Assembly: GCF_030536915.1 (NCBI RefSeq)
Contig: NZ_JAUNPC010000004.1
Span: 1 to 64,000, forward strand
Origin: Paracoccus sp. (in: a-proteobacteria)
GTDB taxonomy: Bacteria > Pseudomonadota > Alphaproteobacteria > Rhodobacterales > Rhodobacteraceae
Length of the DNA stretch: 64,000 nt
Direction: 5' to 3'
This document shows positions 47,773 to 55,777 of the stretch, piece after piece. The translations under genes were made by a program, and so were the position numbers. Within the stretch, counting starts at the first letter, position 1. Every line of letters starts with the position of its first letter. The notes beneath the pieces are model-generated. The model made no database searches. It was not told the origin of the DNA and saw only the letters and a program-made list of their open reading frames with translations.

Positions 47773-49920
47773 ATGATGGGCGAAAGGACATCCAAACCCC
47801 GCCCCGTGCGGAACTGGTTTCTGGGGCTGGCGCTGCTGGCCGCGGGCGCGGCCGGGGCCTACGAGGCCGGCCGCCGGGCCGTTCCCGCCTTTGAACGGCA
47901 CACGCTGGCGCAGGTGCAGGCGGCGCTGGATCAGGCCGGGGCCGGCTGGGCCGGGGCGGAAGCCCAGGGCCTGACCCTGCGCCTGACCGGCACCGCCCCC
48001 GACGAGGTTCAGCGCATCCGCGCCGTGGCGCTGGCGACCGAGGCCGCGCGCTTTGCCCGGATCGAGGACGCAACGCAGGTTCCCCGCCCGCCCGAGACCG
48101 CGCCCCCGTCTTTCCGGCTCGAGGTGCTGCGGGGCGAAGCCGGCACCTCGGTGATCGGCCTTGCCCCTGCTGCGACCGACCGCGACGGCCTGCTGACGCG
48201 GCTGGAACGCGCGGCGGGGACCGGCGGACTGACCGACCTTCTGGAAACCGCCGACCACCCCGCCCCCGAGGGCTGGGACGAGGCCGTGGCCTTCGCGGTC
48301 AAGGCCGCCGGGCAGATGCCGCGGGCCAGGATCGCGGTGACGCCGGGCCGCGTCCAGATCGAGGCCATCACCGATGGCGAGGGCGAAAAGGCGCGGCTGG
48401 AACAATCGCTCGCGGCGGCGGTCCCCGAGGGCGTCACCCTTGTCACCGAGATTTCCGCGCCGCGCCCGCTGATCTCGCCCTTTGCGCTGGAACTGGTCAG
48501 GACGGCCGAGGGCACGCGCATGGACCGCTGCGCCGCCGACACCGAGCCTGCGCTGGGGCGCATCCTGTCGGCCGCCGCGCAGGCCGGGGCCGATGCGGCG
48601 CCCTGCCCGCTGGGCTTGGGCGCGCCCTCGCCGGACTGGGCCGACGCGGCGGTCGCGGGCATCGCCGCGCTGAATGCGCTGCCGCAGGGGCGGCTGGCGA
48701 TCCACGACCTGCGGGTGACTCTGGCCGCGCCCCATGACGTGCCGCCCGAGGGTTTCGCCGCCGCCCGCGACCGGCTGACCGAGGCCCTGCCCCCCGGCTT
48801 CGCGCTGGACGCCACGCAGGCCCCGCCGCCGGACGCGGACAACCCGCCGCCGAGTTTTGCCGCCGCCGCGGATGGCGGGGGCATCCGGCTGCGCGGCGCC
48901 ATCACCGACCAAGGCACGGGCGAGGCGCTGGCAAGCCTCGCCGGCGCCCGCTTCGGCGCGGTGGACAGCGGCCTGGCGGTGCATCCCGGCACGCCTCCCG
49001 GCTGGACGGCCCGCCTTTTCGCCGCGATCGAGGCGATGGGCGCGATGGAGCGGGGGACGGCCACGGTCACACCCGACCTGATCCGGCTTTCCGGCACCAC
49101 CGCCAGCCCCACCGCCGCGCCGCAGATCGCCGATCTGCTGGCGGCGCGGCTGGGCACGGGGGCGGTCTATGAGCTGTCGCTGATCTACGACCCGCGGCTG
49201 GACCCGGCGGTGGACCTGCCCTCGGGGACCGACTGCGTGGACGCGCTGAACGCCACGGTGCAGCAATCCGCCATCGGCTTCGAGCCGAACCGTGCCATCA
49301 TCGCCGGCGACGTGGCCCCGGTCATCGAGGCCCTGGCCGCGACAATGGCCCGCTGTTCCGGCTTCCGCATCGAGATCGGCGGCCATACCGATTCGCAGGG
49401 CGCCGACAGCTTCAACCGCGACCTGTCCGCCCAGCGCGCGCAGGCCGTGTTGGACGCCATGGCCGAGGGGGGCATCGACACGGCGCGGATGGTCGCCGTG
49501 GGCTATGGCGAGACCCGCCCGCTTGGCCCCAACGACACCCCCGCCGGGCGCGAGGCCAACCGCCGGATCGAGTTCCGCCTGCTCTCGCCCGAGCCGCTGG
49601 ACCGCGCCCCGCCCTCGGCCACCATCACCCGCGGCGTGACCGGCGGCCCCGCGCCCGCCGCCGAGCCCCTTCCGCCCGGCGCGATCGTGACCGGCGGCGA
49701 AGGTTCCGGCGACAGCGCCCCCGCGGCGGGAACAGGGAACGGCCCCACCCCCGACGAGATCGCCGAGGCCGAGGGCATCTCGATCCGCCCCGACCGCGTC
49801 ACCATCGAGAACGGCCGCCTGACCACCCCGGTGCCACCGCCGCTGTTCCAGGACGCCGGACCGGACGAGACCGCCCCACCCGACGGCATCCGCCGCCCGA
49901 GGGCGCGCCCGCAGGAGTGA
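47773..49920 (+). CDS. OmpA-family protein with tandem BON-like repeats
   Basis: A 715-residue envelope protein. An N-terminal membrane anchor or uncleaved signal (WFLGLALLAAGAAGAYEAG) is followed by a long Ala/Pro-rich region with several repeats of BON-like character (LTLRLTGTAPDEVQRIRAVALATEA; IRLSGTTASPTAAPQIADLLAARL). The C-terminal OmpA peptidoglycan-binding domain lies at about 500-615 (IEIGGHTDSQGADSFNRDLSAQRAQAVLDAM, then VGYGETRPLGPNDTPAGREANRRIEFRL). A Pro-rich disordered tail closes the protein. It probably tethers the envelope to the wall; partners are unknown. ATG 47773 or 47776 after GAAAGG. Confidence 0.88.
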   Translation: MMGERTSKPRPVRNWFLGLALLAAGAAGAYEAGRRAVPAFERHTLAQVQAALDQAGAGWAGAEAQGLTLRLTGTAPDEVQRIRAVALATEAARFARIEDATQVPRPPETAPPSFRLEVLRGEAGTSVIGLAPAATDRDGLLTRLERAAGTGGLTDLLETADHPAPEGWDEAVAFAVKAAGQMPRARIAVTPGRVQIEAITDGEGEKARLEQSLAAAVPEGVTLVTEISAPRPLISPFALELVRTAEGTRMDRCAADTEPALGRILSAAAQAGADAAPCPLGLGAPSPDWADAAVAGIAALNALPQGRLAIHDLRVTLAAPHDVPPEGFAAARDRLTEALPPGFALDATQAPPPDADNPPPSFAAAADGGGIRLRGAITDQGTGEALASLAGARFGAVDSGLAVHPGTPPGWTARLFAAIEAMGAMERGTATVTPDLIRLSGTTASPTAAPQIADLLAARLGTGAVYELSLIYDPRLDPAVDLPSGTDCVDALNATVQQSAIGFEPNRAIIAGDVAPVIEALAATMARCSGFRIEIGGHTDSQGADSFNRDLSAQRAQAVLDAMAEGGIDTARMVAVGYGETRPLGPNDTPAGREANRRIEFRLLSPEPLDRAPPSATITRGVTGGPAPAAEPLPPGAIVTGGEGSGDSAPAAGTGNGPTPDEIAEAEGISIRPDRVTIENGRLTTPVPPPLFQDAGPDETAPPDGIRRPRARPQE

Positions 49921-50467
49921 CGCGGCCGGGGCCTATGCTCACCCGTGCATCCGGGCAGGTGGCCCCATGGCCCCTGCATTGTCACCGGCGCGCCGATGGG
50001 GCTGAAAGAGGGCCTAGCGACCGTTCCGCCAACGCGGCGGATCACCGGGACGCGGGCAAGAAGATCCTGTTCATCGACCTCTCGCCGCCGGCTCTCCGCA
50101 ACCCGGCGGATGTGCATCACCCGTGCATTGCCCGTGCATCATATGTGCATCGGAAAAAACTGCCTGACCGGCCGTGCCGAAGGGTCCGGTCGTTCCTCCG
50201 GGATACCCCTTCCTCCCCCGCATCCATGCGGCCGGACGCGCCTTCCTGATGGGGGCCAGAGCCGCCCCGTGAAACAGGGCAACGCCCCCGAGCGCCGCCA
50301 GAGGACACTTTTGCGAGCCGGGTTCTGGGCGGACCAAACAGCCCGACGCGGGCGCTGGCACCGGGCAAGGCCGACCGCCTGTCTGCCGGCACGCCCGGCC
50401 TGAAGCCGGAAAGCCGCGTCCGGGGTCCGGCCCTGACGGCCAGCGCCGGGCGGATCGAGACCGGGTT
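49921..50467. other. 547-bp intergenic region without a supported gene
   Basis: The gap lies between convergent genes (OmpA-family and prmA). No frame in it has protein-like composition or a family match. It holds an ACCCGTGCAT motif at 49941-49950, a regular array of GTGCAT at 50112-50150, and an AT run (AAAAAA) directly after the array. No transposase, tRNA or clear terminator is visible. Confidence 0.6.
50112..50150. repeat. Four GTGCAT direct repeats phased at 11 bp
   Basis: GTGCAT begins at 50112, 50123, 50134 and 50145, exactly 11 bases apart, so all copies face the same side of the helix. Two are preceded by CCC, and the 10-mer ACCCGTGCAT at 50119-50128 is repeated at 49941-49950. This iteron-like layout suggests cooperative binding of one protein; no replication gene is nearby. 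Confidence 0.7.
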
Positions 50468-51346
50468 TCAGCCCTCTGCCGGGCGTCCGACCACCAGCGT
50501 GGCCCATTCCCCAAGGTCGTCGCGGCGCTGCAGCGGCAGGCCTGCCCCGGCATAGGCGGCGGCCACGTCCTCGGCCTGGCCCAGCAGGATGCCCGACAGG
50601 ATCGCCCTCCCGCCGGGCGCGAGATGACGGGCCATGTCGGGCGCAAGCTCGATCAGCGGCTGCTTGAGGATATTCGCGAAAACAAGGTCATAAGGCCCCG
50701 CGTCATGCAGCAGCGGATGGCCGAAGCCTTCGGCCATCACGCATTCGACCCGGCCGGCAAGGCCGTTGGCGATCACATTCGCCTGCGCCGTCTCGACCGC
50801 CACCGGGTCGATGTCCGAGGCCAGCACCACCCCCGGCAGCACCTTCGCCGCCGCCATCGCGAGGACTGCGGTGCCGCAGCCGATGTCCGCCACCCGCTCG
50901 GGCGTCTCGCCTTCTGCGATCATGCGGTCCAGCGCCAGCAGGCAGCCGCGCGTGGTGTCGTGGTGGCCGGTGCCGAAGGCCATCGCGGCCTCGACCAGCA
51001 GCGCCTCGGCCCCTTCGGGCACGCGCTCGGCGTCATGGGCGCCATGGACGAAGAAGCGCCCGGCCTCGACCGGGGTCAGCTCGCGACGGACATGGGCGAC
51101 CCAGTCGACCTCGGGCAGTTCGGAAATCGCGAAGGGCCGGGCGCCATGGGCGGCGGCCAGCAGCGCCAGCGCGATCTCGTCGGGGGCTTCGGTGAAATAG
51201 ACGCCGACTTCCCAGCGGTCGGAACCGTCCTCGATCTCGAAGACGCCGCTGCCGACGGGCTCGGGTTCCAGGTCCTCGCAGGCCTCGGCCAGTCCTTCGG
51301 CGGCCTCCCGGCCCTGCAGGTGGGTCAGCGCGGTCCAGGTCGGCAT
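50468..51346 (-). CDS. prmA: Ribosomal protein L11 methyltransferase
   Basis: A 292-residue SAM methyltransferase that trimethylates ribosomal protein L11. The N-terminal substrate-recognition domain is followed by the catalytic domain with MAFGTGHHDTTRGCLLALDRMI, the SAM motif VADIGCGTAVLAMAAAKVLPG, SDIDPVAVETAQANVIANG and DLVFANILKQPLIELAP (the NILA-type motif). It starts at the stop of msrA with a one-base overlap (TGATG), so the two are co-translated. The window contains no rplK. Confidence 0.95.
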   Translation of the reverse strand: MPTWTALTHLQGREAAEGLAEACEDLEPEPVGSGVFEIEDGSDRWEVGVYFTEAPDEIALALLAAAHGARPFAISELPEVDWVAHVRRELTPVEAGRFFVHGAHDAERVPEGAEALLVEAAMAFGTGHHDTTRGCLLALDRMIAEGETPERVADIGCGTAVLAMAAAKVLPGVVLASDIDPVAVETAQANVIANGLAGRVECVMAEGFGHPLLHDAGPYDLVFANILKQPLIELAPDMARHLAPGGRAILSGILLGQAEDVAAAYAGAGLPLQRRDDLGEWATLVVGRPAEG

Positions 51347-52014
51347 CAGGCCGCCCCGCCGGCCGCGACCGAGCTGCCGCCGCTGGACGAGGGCGAGGGT
51401 TCCGGGTTGCCGTCGCCGTCGCCCACCGTGGCCTCATGCAGGGCACTGGCCTGGGAGGCCTGCACGCCGGTGCCGCGCAGGTTGCAGTAGCCGTCCGGCA
51501 CCTTGTGCAGATACTGCTGATGCAGGTCCTCGGGCGCGCGCCAGAAATGGTCCAGCGGCGCGATCTGGGTGGTGATGCGGCCGTAGCCCTCGACCGCAAG
51601 GCGATTGCCGTAGTCCACCCGGGTCATCTCGGCCGCGGCGGCCTGGCTGTCGTTGGTGGTGAAGATGGCCGAGCGGTACTGGTCGCCGATGTCGTTGCCC
51701 TGCCGGTTCCCCTGCGTGGGATCGTGGTTTTCCCAGAACAGCTTGAGGATCTGTTCCGTGCTGATCCGGCTGGGGTCATAAACGACGCGCACGACCTCGG
51801 CATGTCCCGTGCGGCCGCCGCAGACCTGCTTGTAGGTGGGGTCCGGGACCGTGCCGCCGGCAAAGCCCACTTCGGTCAGGAAGACGCCGGGCTGCTGCCA
51901 GAACAGCCGCTCGACCCCCCAGTAGCAGCCCATGCCCAGCACGATCTCCTCGAAGCCCGCGGGCGTGGGCGTGTCGAGCGGGCGGTTGTAGATGGCGTGG
52001 GTCGGGGTGGGCAT
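51346..52014 (-). CDS. msrA: Peptide-methionine (S)-S-oxide reductase
   Basis: A 222-residue MsrA that reduces methionine-S-sulfoxide in oxidised proteins. The catalytic cysteine is in [18 protein letters not shown] (near residue 30; GCYWG in place of the commoner GCFWG). [29 protein letters not shown] and [22 protein letters not shown] are conserved. The last 20 or so residues ([18 protein letters not shown]) are a Ser/Gly/Ala tail outside the fold. It is coupled to prmA. The upstream P1 peptidase gene is divergent. Confidence 0.95.
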   Translation of the reverse strand: MPTPTHAIYNRPLDTPTPAGFEEIVLGMGCYWGVERLFWQQPGVFLTEVGFAGGTVPDPTYKQVCGGRTGHAEVVRVVYDPSRISTEQILKLFWENHDPTQGNRQGNDIGDQYRSAIFTTNDSQAAAAEMTRVDYGNRLAVEGYGRITTQIAPLDHFWRAPEDLHQQYLHKVPDGYCNLRGTGVQASQASALHEATVGDGDGNPEPSPSSSGGSSVAAGGAA

Positions 52015-52176
52015 GGCGTGCTCCTGTCGCTTTGGGGGATGATCTAGGGTGCGGTGCGGTCCTGCACAACGGCTTGCGCGGGCGGGTGGTTCAGGGCGAG
52101 GTGGAGATGCCGGACCGGGGCGCTGCCCCATCGTCGCATACGACGATCCCGGGATATTTACACAAAGGAGAAACAC

Positions 52177-53148
52177 ATGCGCCCCGGACCGTTGAACCTG
52201 ATCACCGACGTCGCGGGGCTGCGGGTCGGGAACGCGCAGGACGCGCGGCTGAAATCGGGCGTCACGGTGCTGACGGCGGATGCGCCCTTCGCCTGCGGGG
52301 TCCACGTGATGGGCGGGGCACCGGGGACGCGGGAGACCGACCTGCTGGCGCCCGACAAGATGGTGCAGGCGGTGGATGCGCTGGTGCTGGCGGGCGGCTC
52401 GGCCTTCGGCCTCGGCGCGGCCGAGGGCGTCATGGCCGGCCTGCGCGCGGCGGGCCGGGGTTTCGCGGTGGGCGATGCACGCGTGCCCATCGTGCCGGCG
52501 GCGATCCTGTTCGACCTGCTGAACGGCGGCGACAAGGGCTGGAAGGACAGCCCCTATCCGGCGCTCGGGCGGCAGGCCCATGAGGCGGCGGGCACGCAAT
52601 TCGACCTTGGCACGGCCGGGGCGGGCACGGGGGCGATGACGGCGCGGTGGAAGGGGGGCCTCGGGTCGGCCTCGGCGGTGCTGGAGGATGGAACGACCCT
52701 GGGCGCGCTGGTGGCGGTCAATGCGCTGGGGTCCGTCACCGCGCCCTCGGGGCAGTTCTGGGCCGGGCCATGGGAGATGGGGGCCGAGTTCGGCGGCCTC
52801 GGCCTGGGCGGCCCGTTCGATCCGGGGCATGAGCCTGCGCTCGAAAAGCGGCAGGGCGAGGCCACGACCATCGCCATCGTCGCGACGGATGCGGCCTTGG
52901 ACAAGGCGGCGCTGACGCGGCTGGCAGTGGCGGCGCATGACGGGCTGGCGCGGGCGATCGTCCCCTCGCACACGCCCTTCGACGGGGACCTGGTCTTTGC
53001 CGTCTCGACCGGCCGGCGGGCGGGCGATCCGTTCCGGCTGGGCCATGCGGCGGCCTGCGTGCTGGCCCGGGCGGTGGCGCGGGGGATCTTCGAGGCGACC
53101 CCCGCGCCCGGCGACCTGCAACCCTGCTGGCGCGACCCGCGCGGATGA
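52177..53148 (+). CDS. P1 family (DmpA/S58-type) peptidase
   Basis: A 323-residue member of the DmpA-like Ntn-hydrolase family, which includes L-aminopeptidase/D-esterases that self-cleave to form two subunits. The family start [16 protein letters not shown], the [12 protein letters not shown] segment, [21 protein letters not shown] and the region [22 protein letters not shown] are present. The nucleophile is probably the serine or threonine in the [18 protein letters not shown] region, which I cannot fix without an alignment. The ATG follows a perfect AAGGAG site. Divergent from msrA. Cellular role unknown. Confidence 0.88.
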   Translation: MRPGPLNLITDVAGLRVGNAQDARLKSGVTVLTADAPFACGVHVMGGAPGTRETDLLAPDKMVQAVDALVLAGGSAFGLGAAEGVMAGLRAAGRGFAVGDARVPIVPAAILFDLLNGGDKGWKDSPYPALGRQAHEAAGTQFDLGTAGAGTGAMTARWKGGLGSASAVLEDGTTLGALVAVNALGSVTAPSGQFWAGPWEMGAEFGGLGLGGPFDPGHEPALEKRQGEATTIAIVATDAALDKAALTRLAVAAHDGLARAIVPSHTPFDGDLVFAVSTGRRAGDPFRLGHAAACVLARAVARGIFEATPAPGDLQPCWRDPRG

Positions 53149-53152
53149 AGAA

Positions 53153-53177
53153 GGGGCGAGGCGCATGGCCCCGCCCC
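53153..53177 (+). terminator. G/C hairpin after the P1 peptidase gene
   Basis: GGGGCGAGGC (53153-53162) pairs with GCCCCGCCCC (53168-53177) apart from one bulge. It lies between convergent genes. No T-run is present, so termination efficiency is doubtful. Confidence 0.4.
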
Positions 53178-53212
53178 GGTTTCGCCTAATGGGGAGAGGG
53201 AGGCCCCGGCGA

Positions 53213-53899
53213 TCAGCGATAGACGTAAACGATGCGGCGCTCGTCGTTCACCAGCACGGGCAGGTCGTTGACGACGACATAGCGATAGTCCGACTGGCCG
53301 GGGATCTCGTACAGCGTCACCGACTCCGGGATGCCCGCGCCAAGGACGACCTCGCCGTCCAGGATCACCGGCTGCTGCGGGTTGGCGGTGATGTAGGTGC
53401 GGACCTCGGGCGCCGGCTCGGGCGTCGCCACATTGCCCGCGGTGCCGCCCAGCGCGGCGCCGACCAGCGCGCCCACGGGGCCGCCGACGACCGCGCCCAT
53501 GGCCGCGCCGCCCGCCGCGCCGACGGCGGTGTTCTGGCCCTCGACGGGGTTCCGGGCAGGCGCCTCGATCACCGCCACGCCGACGGCCTGGCGGTTTTCG
53601 TAAAGCGGCTGCGGCTCTTCCCCCACACGGGCGGTCAGGTAGTCGCCGTAGGCCCAGCCCTGCTGGCCGTCATAGGTGACCTCGCACCAGTTGGCCGATT
53701 CGATGCAGCCCGCGACGGACACCTCGTCGCCATTGGCGATGACGCCCAGGATGGGGGCGGTCGATTGCGGGCCCGAGCGCAGGTTCAGGTCGGTGGCGGC
53801 GGTCGCCGTGGTCGGGGCGGATGTGGCGGCGGTCTGCGCAAGGGCAGCCCCCGCCATGGTCAGCGCGGCAATGGTCGTGGTGGCAAAAAGCTTCGGCAT
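53213..53899 (-). CDS. Secreted SH3b/DUF1236 protein with glycine-zipper segment
   Basis: A 228-residue exported protein. A signal peptide ([21 protein letters not shown]) is followed by a bacterial SH3 domain (about 32-100: [51 protein letters not shown]). Then comes a Gly-zipper hydrophobic stretch ([26 protein letters not shown]) and a C-terminal DUF1236 domain ([34 protein letters not shown]). SH3b domains bind cell-wall peptides, so an envelope role is likely; DUF1236 is of unknown function. ATG at 53899 follows GGAG. Confidence 0.88.
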   Translation of the reverse strand: MPKLFATTTIAALTMAGAALAQTAATSAPTTATAATDLNLRSGPQSTAPILGVIANGDEVSVAGCIESANWCEVTYDGQQGWAYGDYLTARVGEEPQPLYENRQAVGVAVIEAPARNPVEGQNTAVGAAGGAAMGAVVGGPVGALVGAALGGTAGNVATPEPAPEVRTYITANPQQPVILDGEVVLGAGIPESVTLYEIPGQSDYRYVVVNDLPVLVNDERRIVYVYR

Positions 53900-54052
53900 G
53901 AAAATCTCCGTCGGGTTCCGGGCGTCTGGCCCTTGAGCGAGGGGACAATGCGAGGCCCCGCGGCCGGGTTCGTTCACGTTCCGGCGAACGCTGGACAATG
54001 GCCGCCGGGGTGCTCACCTTTGCGCGGACAGGAACCCTGCCCGGAGCCGCCC

Positions 54053-55531
54053 ATGACCGCCCATCCGACCGACCTGAAGATGCTGCTGAAGGACCCCTCG
54101 CTGCTGGAAACCCGCGCCTTTGTCGCGGGCGAGTGGGTGGACGCCGACGACGGCGCAACCTTCGAGGTAAAGAACCCCGCCCGCGGCGACGTGATCGCCC
54201 GCGTGGCCGACCTTTCCCGCGCCGAGGTCGCCCGCGCCATCGAGGCCGCTCACCTTGCCATGAAGGACTGGGCCGCCCGCCCCGCCAAGGAACGCGCCCA
54301 GGTCCTGCGCCGCTGGTTCGACCTGATGATCGAGAACCAGGCCGACCTCGCCACTATCCTGACCGCCGAACAGGGCAAGCCCCTGCCCGAGGCGAAGGGA
54401 GAGATCGCCTATGGCGCCAGCTTCATCGAGTGGTTCGGCGAGGAAGCCAAGCGCGTCTATGGCGAGACGATCCCCGGCCACATGGCCGACAAGCGCATCA
54501 CCGTGCTGCGCCAGCCGATCGGGGTCGTGGGCTCGATCACGCCCTGGAACTTCCCCAATGCCATGATCACCCGCAAATGCGGCCCGGCGCTGGCCGTCGG
54601 ATGCGGCTTCGTCGCCCGACCGGCGGCGGAAACCCCGCTGTCGGCGCTGGCGCTGGCCGTGCTGGGCGAACGCGCGGGGCTGCCCAAGGGCATCCTGTCG
54701 GTCGTCACCTCGTCCCGGTCATCCGACATCGGCAAGGAGTTCTGCGAGAACCCGCTGGTCCGCAAGCTGACCTTCACTGGCTCGACCGAGGTGGGCCGCA
54801 TCCTGCTGCGGCAGGCGGCCGACCAGGTGCTGAAATGCTCGATGGAACTGGGCGGCAACGCGCCCTTCATCGTCTTCGACGACGCCGATCTGGATGCGGC
54901 GGTGGAAGGGGCGATGGCCTCCAAGTTCCGCAACAACGGCCAGACCTGCGTCTGCGCCAACCGCATCTATGTGCAGGCGGGCGTCTATGACGAGTTCGCC
55001 AGGCGGCTCGCGAAGGCCGTGGACAAGCTGACCGTGGGCGACGGTCTCAAGGACGGCACCACCACCGGCCCGCTGATCAACGCCGATGCCGTGGAGAAGG
55101 TCGAGGAGCATATCGCCGACGCGCTGGACCGGGGCGCGCAGGTCGTCACCGGCGGCAAGCGCCACGACCTCGGCGGCTCGTTTTTCCAGCCAACGGTGGT
55201 GACGAACGTGCCCGCCGACGCCAAGGTGTCCACCGAGGAAACCTTCGGACCGCTCGCGCCCCTCTTCCGCTTCGAGACCGAGGACGAGGTGGTGGAAAAG
55301 GCCAACGCCACGATCTTCGGGCTTGCCGCCTATTTCTACGCCCGCGACGTGGGCCGCATCACCCGCGTGCAGGAATCGCTGGAATACGGCATCGTCGGCG
55401 TGAACACCGGCATCATCTCGACCGAGGTCGCGCCCTTCGGGGGCGTCAAGCAGTCGGGCCTGGGCCGCGAGGGCTCGCGCCACGGGATCGAGGATTACCT
55501 TGAGATGAAATACGTCTGCCTGTCGGTCTGA
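54053..55531 (+). CDS. gabD: NAD(P)-dependent succinate-semialdehyde dehydrogenase
   Basis: A 492-residue aldehyde dehydrogenase that oxidises succinate semialdehyde to succinate, the second step of GABA use. The features include the family N-terminus TRAFVAGEWVDADDGATFEVKNPA, GSITPWNFPNAMITRK, the nucleotide-binding TFTGSTEVGRILL, the catalytic glutamate in CSMELGGNAPFIVF, and the catalytic cysteine in FRNNGQTCVCANRIY (near residue 300). The second cysteine two residues later is typical of GabD. The partner gabT is at 19 kb. Divergent from the DUF1236 gene, with 153 bases between. Confidence 0.93.
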   Translation: MTAHPTDLKMLLKDPSLLETRAFVAGEWVDADDGATFEVKNPARGDVIARVADLSRAEVARAIEAAHLAMKDWAARPAKERAQVLRRWFDLMIENQADLATILTAEQGKPLPEAKGEIAYGASFIEWFGEEAKRVYGETIPGHMADKRITVLRQPIGVVGSITPWNFPNAMITRKCGPALAVGCGFVARPAAETPLSALALAVLGERAGLPKGILSVVTSSRSSDIGKEFCENPLVRKLTFTGSTEVGRILLRQAADQVLKCSMELGGNAPFIVFDDADLDAAVEGAMASKFRNNGQTCVCANRIYVQAGVYDEFARRLAKAVDKLTVGDGLKDGTTTGPLINADAVEKVEEHIADALDRGAQVVTGGKRHDLGGSFFQPTVVTNVPADAKVSTEETFGPLAPLFRFETEDEVVEKANATIFGLAAYFYARDVGRITRVQESLEYGIVGVNTGIISTEVAPFGGVKQSGLGREGSRHGIEDYLEMKYVCLSV

Positions 55532-55696
55532 CGGGGACAAGCCCCGGCAATGATCCGCCCCTGCGGGCCACCGCCGGGGCCTTCCCCGCTGAAAGGCCCG
55601 ACCGGACCCGCCCGGCGCAAGGACAGCCATGCCGGCAACTGTCCGGCCGCCGCCGGCATCTTCAGGAACCGCCCGAAAGAGGCTTCGGACGGTTTC

Positions 55697-55748
55697 AAAT
55701 ATCCTCGGGGGGAATCGCCGCAAGGCGATGGGGGGCAGACAGCCCCCC
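55697..55748. repeat. Dispersed ATATCC/hairpin repeat, copy C
   Basis: AAATATCC (55697-55704), TCGGGGGG, the ATCGCC-GCAA-GGCGAT hairpin, then GGGGGGC (55730-55736) and GCCCCCC (55742-55748). It has the same layout as copies at 9550 and 11262. It lies in the 246-base gap after gabD, which otherwise holds only further G/C-rich inverted repeats. Confidence 0.65.
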
Positions 55749-55777
55749 TGCCACGGCGAAGCAAAGGCGGCGGCGCG

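Noticed and set aside
49945..50403. Overlapping frames on both strands in the 547-bp gap
   Set aside because: Arg/Pro/Cys-rich composition, no ribosome-binding sites and no family resemblance; better described as intergenic with repeats.
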